Shown: positions 7,635-13,431 of the stretch, piece by piece
Layout: every line of letters begins with the position of its first letter
Position numbering within the stretch: position 1 is the first letter of the stretch
Source: DUPQ01 sp964563155
Lineage (GTDB): Bacteria; Bacillota; Clostridia; DUPQ01
Assembly (NCBI GenBank): GCA_964563155.1
Contig: CAZLVL010000028.1
Coordinates: 1 to 14,619, forward strand
Length of the DNA: 14,619 nucleotides
Direction of reading: 5' to 3'
Notes under the pieces: model-generated
What the model was told of the DNA's origin: nothing
Database searches by the model: none
What the model saw: only the letters and a program-made list of their open reading frames with translations
Translations under genes and position numbers: made by a program

Positions 7635-8366
7635 CATAAAGGTAGAAAGTATATAAAGAATTAACATATGAAGAGGATAAAAGATATAAAAAGAGTACTT
7701 GGACAAGTTGCTTTCTCTTCCTTTTTTCCCATTGTATAAACCTATAAAGACAAAGGCTAAAAGAGCAAAACCTTGGGTAGGAAACTCTAAAGTAATTCCC
7801 AAAATATTTATGGGTATAAAAAGTCCATTGAAAAAGAAAACATTTATCACAAACAAAGAAATAATTTGATATATTATGCCATATTTGTAATCTCTAAAGA
7901 TATAAAAGGAAATGACCATTAAAACCCCAAGGGCTCCATAATCTGTAAAACCTATAAAGCCTAATAAAATACAAAGTAAGACCTTTAAGAAGCTTAAATA
8001 AGGGTTTTTATTAGCTCTATCCTTAAGGTATGTATCTAAAAAATGAATGGCTAAAAGGCCTAAAAGAAGGGTAAACATGACATTTTGATAAAAGGGGAAA
8101 AACCAAGAACCACTATAGAACAAATTAAAAGGTATTTCTGATACAAGGGCAAAGATAAATAATCTAAGGGCATATTTTTTAAAATTGGAGGTATGTATAT
8201 AACCTTCCACTATCTGAAAGGCAAAGATAGGAAAGGCCATTCTTCCTACATAATTCATCCATTGATTTCCAGAAATAAGAGATGCCCATAAATGGTCTAT
8301 GAGCATGAAAGTTATGGCTAATAATTTTAAAGTCTGCCTATTTATTACCTTGTATTCTCTTTTCAT
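7629..8366 (-). CDS. TraX-family integral membrane protein
   Basis: This 245-residue polytopic protein has the TraX family (PF05857) hallmarks: RQTLKLLAITFMLIDHL (10-26), GRMAFPIFAFQIVEGY (41-56) and SEIPFNL (76-82). It ends in a segment YPLHMLILYIL (230-240) reminiscent of membrane acyltransferases. F-plasmid TraX is linked to N-acetylation of pilin, but chromosomal homologues are common in Bacillota, usually without conjugation genes as here. An acyl-transfer role at the membrane is an inference only. It follows the exonuclease gene by 39 nt on the same strand and is probably co-transcribed with it. The ribosome site before the ATG is weak (only a GAG-rich stretch). Its stop codon overlaps the permease stop. 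Confidence 0.85.
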   Translation of the reverse strand: MKREYKVINRQTLKLLAITFMLIDHLWASLISGNQWMNYVGRMAFPIFAFQIVEGYIHTSNFKKYALRLFIFALVSEIPFNLFYSGSWFFPFYQNVMFTLLLGLLAIHFLDTYLKDRANKNPYLSFLKVLLCILLGFIGFTDYGALGVLMVISFYIFRDYKYGIIYQIISLFVINVFFFNGLFIPINILGITLEFPTQGFALLAFVFIGLYNGKKGRESNLSKYSFYIFYPLHMLILYILSTFML

Positions 8367-8405
8367 ATATCAATTTCTCAATCTTTTTCTTTTTACCCTA
8401 CTTTT

Positions 8406-9236
8406 TTAACCGAGCTCTATTTCAAGTAATATGGGGGTGTGGTCTTGTCTGGGACCTGAGTCAATCATTTCTGATTTTTTCACCTTGTGAGATATCCTGT
8501 CACTGACCAACCAATAATCTATTCTCCAACCAGCGTTGTTTATCTTGCTGGTCCTAGCCCTTTGTGCCCACCAGGTATATACATCCTTAATATCTCCATG
8601 AATATGACGAAAAGTATCTGTAAAACCTTTGTTTAAAAGATTTGTAAAGCCTTCTCTTTCTTCATCTGTAAAACCTGCAGATTGACGATTACTTTCAGGA
8701 TTTGCTAAATCAATCTCTTTATGGGCTACATTAAAGTCTCCTGTAGCCAACACAACTTTTTTCTTATCCAATTGTGCTAAATATTGGGCATATCTTTCAT
8801 CCCAGGCTTGTCTTTCATCTAAACGATTTAGGCCATCACCTGCGTTAGGAGTGTAAACTTGTGTAAGGTAAAAGTCATCAAACTCCAAGGTAATAATCCT
8901 ACCTTCTAAGTCCATAGGGTGAGGTGCTCCAATTTGTGGGAAAGTGGCCTTGGGCTTTAACTCTGCTTTATATAAAAACATGGTACCTGCATAACCCTTT
9001 CTAGCTGGCTCCACTGAACTATTCCAAGCTATATCATAGTTAGGAAGTATTTCATCTAAAAGCCCAATATGGTCCAAGGTGGGTCCACTACTAGACAATT
9101 TAGTCTCTTGTAGAGCAACTACCAAAGGATCGTAGCTTGCTATACTTTTAAGAACCTCTCTAGATAAAAGAGCTCTAGAAGAGTCTCCTGTTAAGGCTGC
9201 GTTTAAAGAATCTATGTTCCATGAAATAAGTTTCAA
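8406..9236 (-). CDS. xth: Exodeoxyribonuclease III (AP endonuclease/exonuclease family), TTG start
   Basis: This 276-residue EEP-fold nuclease begins KLISWNIDSLNAAL. The family catalytic set is visible: N7 (SWN), E44 (QETKL), Y128 (QVYTPN), D167 and N169 (GDFNVAHKEID), D240 (WRIDYWLVSDR) and D265-H266 (QDHTPILL). The enzyme cleaves at abasic sites and removes 3'-blocking groups in base-excision repair. The TTG at 9236 is chosen because AAGGAG lies 7 nt upstream, and the predicted protein then begins exactly at the conserved first strand. The open frame continues to a TTG at 9302, but that extension is leader DNA holding the promoter itself. The TraX-like gene lies downstream on the same strand. 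Confidence 0.93.
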   Translation of the reverse strand: MKLISWNIDSLNAALTGDSSRALLSREVLKSIASYDPLVVALQETKLSSSGPTLDHIGLLDEILPNYDIAWNSSVEPARKGYAGTMFLYKAELKPKATFPQIGAPHPMDLEGRIITLEFDDFYLTQVYTPNAGDGLNRLDERQAWDERYAQYLAQLDKKKVVLATGDFNVAHKEIDLANPESNRQSAGFTDEEREGFTNLLNKGFTDTFRHIHGDIKDVYTWWAQRARTSKINNAGWRIDYWLVSDRISHKVKKSEMIDSGPRQDHTPILLEIELG

Positions 9237-9243
9237 TGTCTTT

Positions 9244-9249
9244 CTCCTT
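9244..9249 (-). promoter_or_regulatory. Ribosome binding site deciding the xth TTG start
   Basis: The minus strand reads AAGGAG, then 7 nt, then TTG. This places initiation at the start of the conserved fold and rules out the longer frame up to 9302. Confidence 0.8.
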
Positions 9250-9273
9250 GTAAAATCTTTTAGATATAAAAAG

Positions 9274-9302
9274 ATTATACCTAATTTTAAATAATCTTCC
9301 AA
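9274..9302 (-). promoter_or_regulatory. Promoter of the exonuclease III gene
   Basis: On the minus strand TTGGAA (9297-9302), a 17-bp spacer and consensus TATAAT (9274-9279) give a strong sigma-A candidate with a leader of about 30 nt. The -35 abuts the tandem repeat that begins at 9307. Confidence 0.7.
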
Positions 9303-9306
9303 TTAC

Positions 9307-9381
9307 CTAGTTACAGCTGGATTTTCTTTTTCTCTAGCTACAGCTGGATTTTCTTTTTCTCTAGCTACAGCTGGATTTTTT
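9307..9381. repeat. 27-bp tandem direct repeat, about 2.8 copies, between divergent nuclease genes
   Basis: Copies lie at 9307-9333, 9334-9360 and 9361-9381 (last one partial). Copies 1 and 2 differ at one base; copy 3 matches for its first 19 bases. Each begins with CTAG, contains the palindrome CAGCTG and ends in a T/C-rich run, which is A-tract-like on the other strand. The array sits just upstream of the xth -35 and about 20 bp from the sfsA -35, so it may bind a regulator of both, act as an UP-like element, or be a neutral slippage array. Confidence 0.9.
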
Positions 9382-9401
9382 TCAATTTATCCTAGAATAT
9401 T

Positions 9402-9429
9402 TTGAAACAAGGATATAAGTGGATATAAT
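9402..9429 (+). promoter_or_regulatory. Putative promoter of sfsA
   Basis: TTGAAA (9402-9407), a 16-bp spacer and consensus TATAAT (9424-9429) precede the ATG at 9459 by about 30 nt. GGATATAA occurs twice exactly 10 bp apart (9411 and 9421) across the spacer and -10. Confidence 0.6.
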
Positions 9430-9458
9430 AAAATTATTGAAAAAAGAATGGTTAAAAT

Positions 9459-10154
9459 ATGATTAAGTATAAAAATATAATTGAAGGTAAGTTTGTAAAA
9501 AGACCTAATAGATTTATAGGTCATGTATTAATAAATGAAAAAGAAGAAATAGCCCATGTGAAAAACACTGGTAGATGTAAAGAAATTCTTTTACCTAGCA
9601 CAAAAATCCTTCTAGAAGACCACCAAAATAATCCTAAGAGAAAAACAAGATACTCCTTAATATCAGTATACAAACAAGATATGCTCATAAATATTGATTC
9701 CCAAGTTCCTAATCAAGTGGTTTATGAAGCTATTTTAAAAGACAAGATTAAAGGGTTGAATAATATTGTGAATGCTAAAAAGGAAGCAAGCTTTAATAAG
9801 TCCCGCTTTGACATATATTTTGAAAACCAAAAAGAAAAAGGATACATGGAAATAAAGGGAGTAACTCTAGAAGAAGATGGCATAGCTATGTTTCCTGATG
9901 CCCCTACCTTAAGGGGTAAAAAACACCTAGAAGACCTAATACAAGCTAAAAAAGAAGGCTATAGGGCTATTGTTTTTTTCCTTATCCAAATGAAAGGTCC
10001 AAAACTGTTTAAAATAAATAAAAAAAGAGACCCTGCCTTTTATGAAGCTATAAAAGAAGCAAAAGAAAAAGGAGTCGAAATATTGGTCTACGACTCCATA
10101 GTTACAAAAGACGACATTACACTAGACCAAGAAATTGACTTTGATCTTTCTTAA
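9459..10154 (+). CDS. sfsA: SfsA family DNA/RNA nuclease
   Basis: The 231-residue protein is full length for SfsA (PF03749). Conserved blocks are KFVKRPNRFI (11-20), HVKNTGRCKEILLP (33-46), SRFDIYF (115-121) and YMEIKGVTL (129-137), followed by FPDAPTLRGKKHL. D118 and E131-I-K133 form the PD-(D/E)XK-like nuclease core, and the N-terminal part is OB-like. E. coli SfsA was first described as a maltose-regulation factor and later shown to be a sequence-independent nuclease; the cellular role is still unclear. The ribosome site is poor (no GGAGG), and a four-codon frame from ATG 9448 ends at a TGA overlapping the ATG at 9459. The gene is divergent from xth and converges on the PHP gene, with the stop codons interlocked. 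Confidence 0.92.
   Translation: MIKYKNIIEGKFVKRPNRFIGHVLINEKEEIAHVKNTGRCKEILLPSTKILLEDHQNNPKRKTRYSLISVYKQDMLINIDSQVPNQVVYEAILKDKIKGLNNIVNAKKEASFNKSRFDIYFENQKEKGYMEIKGVTLEEDGIAMFPDAPTLRGKKHLEDLIQAKKEGYRAIVFFLIQMKGPKLFKINKKRDPAFYEAIKEAKEKGVEILVYDSIVTKDDITLDQEIDFDLS
10061..10097 (-). terminator. Rho-independent terminator of the PHP gene, located inside sfsA
   Basis: On the minus strand GGAGTCG (10097-10091), a 13-nt loop and CGACTCC (10077-10071) form a 7-bp stem with five G-C pairs. It is followed directly by TTTTTCTTTT (10070-10061). It lies 54 nt beyond the PHP stop, within the sfsA reading frame. In the sfsA direction the stem is preceded by A's and has no U-tract, so it should act only on the minus-strand transcript. 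Confidence 0.6.
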
Positions 10155-11545
10155 TATGTAATTTCTTTACCACTAAAGAAACTATCCATAAAGTCTCTAG
10201 CCCTTATACTAATTCTTTCCAATTCTTCTTTAGCCCCTCTTATACCAGCTACATAGTCTTTTAAAAGCTTGCCTTCCATAAATGCAATCTCTTCATAAGC
10301 AGGATAGAAGTAATCAATTAAAAATCTTCCATATCTCATTAATCTAGGCTTTCCATAGGTCATTCTTTCATTTTTGTAATGATTTTCTACTGCTAAGCAA
10401 TAGCCCTTACTAATGTTATTTAAGACTTCTTCATGACTTTTATCTTTAGAAAATACAATAGTAAATACTTGGTTAAAGTATTCTCTTTGCTGAGCAACCC
10501 CATGGCTATCATTGGCAGCTACTACTGGTATATCCAGTTTCTCTTCTAGCATTTCCAAATACAAGGAAAGGTGACCGTTATTTCTAGTTCTAGAAAAACC
10601 ACATATTTCCCAAGCATCAAAGATTCCCAATTTTAAAAGATAAATAAATATATCAGATGGAACATTGTAATTAAGACTCATTCTTCCCACTTCATAGGCT
10701 GTTTTATTGCCATCTTGGTCGAAAATTACATTTCCTGCTCTTCCGGGCCTATAAAAAGGATGGCCCAAAATACATAAGCCTCCCCCTTGTCTAATATTTT
10801 TACTTACCCAGATACAAGATGCTACCTTATATGGGTCTAAATCTTTTGGTATATCTGATTCTTCAATAATCTTCTTAACTTCCCTGTCGTATTTATCAAA
10901 GTCATTTTTAAAGATTTCATTCACAGAAAAACTACCACCAAAGTTAATAATGTGAATAGTATTAAAAGGTGCATGTACTTCCTCTCCTGGAAAAAGTGTT
11001 AAATTGGTCTTAATATTACTATAAGCATCTATTGCCATTTGTGAGGGATAGAACTCCCTATGGTCGGTTATTGCTAAAATATCATAGCCCATCATCCTGT
11101 AATATGGAGGAACAAAATCTGGACTCTCCTTCCCATCTGAATGATTAGTGTGAGAATGGGCCTCTATTTTATAGGGTCTTCTTTGAAACAAATCCTCTTT
11201 TAAACAGTAGACACTTGTTTGTGTCAGTACATTTATCTCTTCATTCATTTCACAAAGAGTAATAATATGCTCTTGTTCCCTTTTAAAGGTATAAGAAAAA
11301 GTAAGTTTTCCCTCAATTGACTTTAATTCTATAGTATCTGCCTTTATTCCTTCAAAAGTACCTAAGCCTTGTGAAGGCCTATCTACTACTGAGTCCAAAG
11401 GAAAGACAAGTATCAAATAATTCTTATCTTTACTAAATTTTACGTGATTTCCTCTTGGACTTATGGTGATTTCACTTTTTTTATCTTGTAAAAACACTCT
11501 AGGATATACATCATAATAGGCTGCATCTGTCTTTTGATTAAACAT
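10151..11545 (-). CDS. PHP-domain metal-dependent phosphoesterase
   Basis: The 464-residue protein has an unrecognised, probably beta-rich N-terminal region (about 1-122) and then a PHP domain. Metal-binding motifs are H130-S-H132 with D137 (EAHSHTNHSDG), D161-H162 (AITDH), E188/E189 and H191 (GEEVH), H262 (GHPF) and D346-S-H348. PHP enzymes hydrolyse phosphoesters (polymerase proofreading, histidinol phosphate, nucleotides). This arrangement matches none of those named enzymes, and its substrate is unknown. The predicted start ATG at 11545 has a G-rich AAGGGGGG ribosome site 8 nt upstream. Monocistronic from its own promoter; it ends in a TTAA that supplies stop codons to both this gene and sfsA. 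Confidence 0.85.
   Translation of the reverse strand: MFNQKTDAAYYDVYPRVFLQDKKSEITISPRGNHVKFSKDKNYLILVFPLDSVVDRPSQGLGTFEGIKADTIELKSIEGKLTFSYTFKREQEHIITLCEMNEEINVLTQTSVYCLKEDLFQRRPYKIEAHSHTNHSDGKESPDFVPPYYRMMGYDILAITDHREFYPSQMAIDAYSNIKTNLTLFPGEEVHAPFNTIHIINFGGSFSVNEIFKNDFDKYDREVKKIIEESDIPKDLDPYKVASCIWVSKNIRQGGGLCILGHPFYRPGRAGNVIFDQDGNKTAYEVGRMSLNYNVPSDIFIYLLKLGIFDAWEICGFSRTRNNGHLSLYLEMLEEKLDIPVVAANDSHGVAQQREYFNQVFTIVFSKDKSHEEVLNNISKGYCLAVENHYKNERMTYGKPRLMRYGRFLIDYFYPAYEEIAFMEGKLLKDYVAGIRGAKEELERISIRARDFMDSFFSGKEITY
10162..10181. repeat. Perfect 8-bp hairpin at the sfsA/PHP convergent junction
   Basis: TTTCTTTA and TAAAGAAA enclose CCAC, starting 8 nt after the sfsA stop and lying within the last codons of the PHP gene. 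It could protect or loosely terminate sfsA mRNA; there is no U-tract after it. Confidence 0.4.
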
Positions 11546-11553
11546 AGATTATT

Positions 11554-11598
11554 CCCCCCTTATTACCATATTATAGTATAAAGGGGGGATTTAAATGA
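11554..11598 (-). promoter_or_regulatory. PHP gene promoter framed by a C6/G6 inverted repeat
   Basis: On the minus strand a consensus TATAAT (11570-11575) is centred between a C6 run (11588-11583) followed by TTTAT and ATAA followed by a G6 run (11559-11554). The two arms are complementary apart from one extra base. The -35 at 17 bp is weak (TCATTT, 11593-11598). The G6 arm is also the ribosome site. The element could be an operator needing an activator or repressor, or, in read-through RNA from upstream, a hairpin that hides the ribosome site. Confidence 0.5.
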
Positions 11599-11660
11599 AG
11601 AAATTTTATCTCTTTCTCACAATATTAATATAAAAACCAGATATCTTCTTTTTGTTAAGC

Positions 11661-11891
11661 TTAAAAAAGTAGCTCTTTAATTTCTTTTGAATTTAAAAGT
11701 TTACCCTGTGAAACAAGTTTTTCATTAACAACTAAGGCTGGTGTAGTTAAAACACCATAAGCTAATATGGCAGAATAGTCCTCAACCTTTTCTATTTGAG
11801 CCTGCATATTTTCTTCTCTTAAAACCTTTTTTACCATCTTTTCTAATTTTTTACACTTAGAACAACCACTACCTAATACTTTTATAATCAT
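11661..11891 (-). CDS. Small thioredoxin-like redox protein (CXXC)
   Basis: The 76-residue protein is a minimal thioredoxin fold of the small redox-active disulfide protein type (Thioredoxin_3-like). It has a C10-S-K-C13 active site after the first strand (IIKVLGSGC), and T50-P51 gives the usual cis-proline. A ribosome site AAAGGTGAG lies 6-7 nt before the ATG. It is the last gene of the arsR-permease operon, 40 nt after the permease. Such proteins often accompany DUF318-type permeases; a role in reducing a metalloid or a permease/regulator thiol is inferred, not shown. It is probably cytoplasmic, with no signal peptide. Confidence 0.88.
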   Translation of the reverse strand: MIIKVLGSGCSKCKKLEKMVKKVLREENMQAQIEKVEDYSAILAYGVLTTPALVVNEKLVSQGKLLNSKEIKELLF

Positions 11892-11931
11892 TTTTTCTCA
11901 CCTTTAAAGTCAAAGACTTATCCTATTCTTT

Positions 11932-12936
11932 TTATCCAATTAAGAAGGATAAGGCATTTAAGCCATACCCTACTATTATTATCCCGCCTACAGTTATAGC
12001 CATAAATATTATTAGAAGTCTTGGTTTTACCACCTTACTCAACATTATTATAGATGGGATTGACATAGCAGTAACCCCCATCATAAAAGATATAACTGTG
12101 CCTAGGCCAACACCTTTTGCTAAAAGAGCTTCTGCTATAGGGATTGTTCCAAAAATATCTGCATAAATTGGCACCCCTATAAAACTAGCTATTAAAACTG
12201 AAAAAGGATTGTCTGAGCCCAATATTTTTTCAATAATAGACTGGGGAATCCAGTTATGAATTAGGGCTCCTATTCCAACCCCTATTAAAATATAGGGCCA
12301 AACTCTACGAACTATATCTAAAACCTGATCTTTAGAAAAGACTAGTCTTTCCTTAAAAGACATTTCTAACATATCTAGATCCTGTGATTTGCTAGACCAA
12401 ACATAGGCTTCTATATATTTTTCTAATTTCATCTTCTCAATAACAATTCCACCAATAATAGCAATTACAACTCCTGTAACTAGATATATAATTCCTATTT
12501 TCATACCAAAGGTGGAAACTAGGAGTAAAAAGGCAGCTAAGTCTATCATTGGAGATGAAATTAAAAAGGAAAAAGTTGCTCCTAAAGGAAGGCCTGATGA
12601 AACAAAACCAATAAAAATTGGAATGCTTGAGCAGGCGCAAAATGGTGTCAATATTCCTAAAAGAGCTCCTAAAATATTGCCCTTTATTCCTTTAATACCC
12701 CCTAGAATCTTTTTTGTTCTTTGAGGAGGAAAGTAGCTTTGGATATAGGATATTATAAATATCATTACTGATAAAAGAATAAATATCTTTATAACATCAT
12801 ATATAAAAAAGTGGACACTGCCTCCAACCCTATTATCCATAGATAGTTTAAAAACTCTTACAACCAAGAGTTCTACTAAATCCCAAAGCCACTGCATTTT
12901 TAACAGTTGGCTATTAAGCCATTCAAATATATTCAT
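11932..12936 (-). CDS. ArsP/DUF318-type permease
   Basis: The 334-residue polytopic membrane protein has about eight hydrophobic segments. It carries the family (PF03773) signature TPFCACSSIPIFIGFVSSGLP starting at residue 97, with C100 and C102, and ends its first half with SFLISSPMID. The second half repeats a related pattern, GVPIYADIFGTIPIAEAL (254-271). Some relatives export trivalent organoarsenicals (ArsP) and others have unknown cargo; the ArsR-type neighbour makes a metal or metalloid substrate likely. A cytoplasmic loop (about 168-208) separates the halves. It starts 16 nt after the arsR stop, with an AGG ribosome site in that gap, so translation of the two is closely linked. Confidence 0.88.
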   Translation of the reverse strand: MNIFEWLNSQLLKMQWLWDLVELLVVRVFKLSMDNRVGGSVHFFIYDVIKIFILLSVMIFIISYIQSYFPPQRTKKILGGIKGIKGNILGALLGILTPFCACSSIPIFIGFVSSGLPLGATFSFLISSPMIDLAAFLLLVSTFGMKIGIIYLVTGVVIAIIGGIVIEKMKLEKYIEAYVWSSKSQDLDMLEMSFKERLVFSKDQVLDIVRRVWPYILIGVGIGALIHNWIPQSIIEKILGSDNPFSVLIASFIGVPIYADIFGTIPIAEALLAKGVGLGTVISFMMGVTAMSIPSIIMLSKVVKPRLLIIFMAITVGGIIIVGYGLNALSFLIG

Positions 12937-12952
12937 AAAATTACCTAATTTC

Positions 12953-13288
12953 CTAACCTTCTATCTTTTTACAATTACAATTACCTTGGTCAATAATCCT
13001 ACAGATACAATCTTCTGTTTCATTAAATATGAAAAAGAGAAAATCTGAAATTTCCTTGTACTTATCCATATTTAAAGAATAATGATTCCAAAGACCTTCT
13101 TTTCTTACCCTAACTAAATCAAGATCAGACAAAACCTTCATATGATGTGAAAGTGTTGGCTGGGTAAAATCAAAGCATTCTAAAATATCACATGCACATC
13201 TTTCTTTGCATGAGAGTATGTCAATTATTTTTAATCTATTTTTATCTGATAAGACCTTAAATATCTTTGCCTTTTCTTCATAGTTCAA
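12953..13288 (-). CDS. ArsR-family metal-responsive repressor, TTG start
   Basis: The 111-residue winged-helix protein shows the ArsR/SmtB layout: ILSCKERCACDILECF (24-39), a recognition helix in TQPTLSHHMKVLSDLDLV (42-59) and a wing VRKEGLWNHYSL (61-72). C31-A-C33 sits where ArsR proteins bind As(III)/Sb(III) (the family ELCVCDL motif), with C27 and C38 close by. A second cysteine group lies at the C-terminus (C94, C96, C104, C106), so more than one thiol site is possible. Initiation is at TTG 13288, 8 nt after AAGGGGG; the nearby ATGs are out of frame or followed by a stop. It heads the operon and probably represses it through the two palindromes over its promoter until the ligand binds. 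Confidence 0.92.
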   Translation of the reverse strand: MNYEEKAKIFKVLSDKNRLKIIDILSCKERCACDILECFDFTQPTLSHHMKVLSDLDLVRVRKEGLWNHYSLNMDKYKEISDFLFFIFNETEDCICRIIDQGNCNCKKIEG

Positions 13289-13296
13289 AATAAATA

Positions 13297-13303
13297 CCCC
13301 CTT
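13297..13303 (-). promoter_or_regulatory. Ribosome binding site for the arsR-type TTG start
   Basis: AAGGGGG on the minus strand is 8 nt from the TTG at 13288. An ATG just upstream is followed at once by TAA, which leaves the TTG as the credible start. Confidence 0.7.
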
Positions 13304-13315
13304 ACATAGACACTC

Positions 13316-13334
13316 ATCTATATAGTCTATAGAT
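13316..13334. promoter_or_regulatory. Second operator-like inverted repeat of the arsR operon
   Basis: ATCTATA and TATAGAT are perfect complements around TAGTC. The repeat begins immediately next to the -10 and covers the expected transcription start. Its centre is about 20 bp from that of the first repeat, two helical turns, so two dimers could bind the same face of the DNA. Confidence 0.6.
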
Positions 13335-13363
13335 AATATAGATGACTATCTATATAATGTCAA
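13335..13363 (-). promoter_or_regulatory. Near-consensus promoter of the arsR-permease-thioredoxin operon
   Basis: On the minus strand a perfect TTGACA (13358-13363), a 17-bp spacer and TATATT (13335-13340) form the strongest promoter seen in the window, as expected for a gene kept off by a repressor. Confidence 0.85.
13336..13355. promoter_or_regulatory. ArsR operator: 20-bp perfect inverted repeat in the promoter spacer
   Basis: ATATAGAT and ATCTATAT flank GACT with no mismatch, filling the space between -35 and -10. Its AT-rich two-armed form resembles known ArsR/SmtB operators, and binding here would block RNA polymerase. Confidence 0.75.
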
Positions 13364-13409
13364 TAGAGTTTTTATTACTCAATAAAATTTTTTGAAAGTT
13401 TAGTATTTG

Positions 13410-13425
13410 ATAAGTCTTAACTTAT
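13410..13425. repeat. AT-rich hairpin just after the larA-like stop
   Basis: ATAAGT and ACTTAT enclose CTTA, 7 nt beyond the larA-type stop at 13432. A short AT stem without a U-tract is at best a weak terminator between larA and the arsR promoter. Confidence 0.3.
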
Positions 13426-13431
13426 TACATA

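Noticed and set aside
7697..7727. ACTTGGACAAGT followed by a T-run as a terminator for the permease
   Set aside because: The stem is about 4 bp with little G+C, the T-run starts 14 bases after it, and it lies within TraX coding sequence.
9307..9381. CRISPR-like array
   Set aside because: The repeats are directly adjacent with no spacers and there are no cas genes, so it is a simple tandem repeat.
11625..11660. AGATATCT and neighbouring A/T runs after the thioredoxin gene as an intrinsic terminator
   Set aside because: The symmetric centre leaves no real loop and the flanking arms carry mismatches. I found no convincing terminator for the arsR operon here.
13366..13380. GAGT/ACTC inverted repeat upstream of the arsR promoter
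   Set aside because: Only four base pairs, without a U-tract; chance is sufficient.
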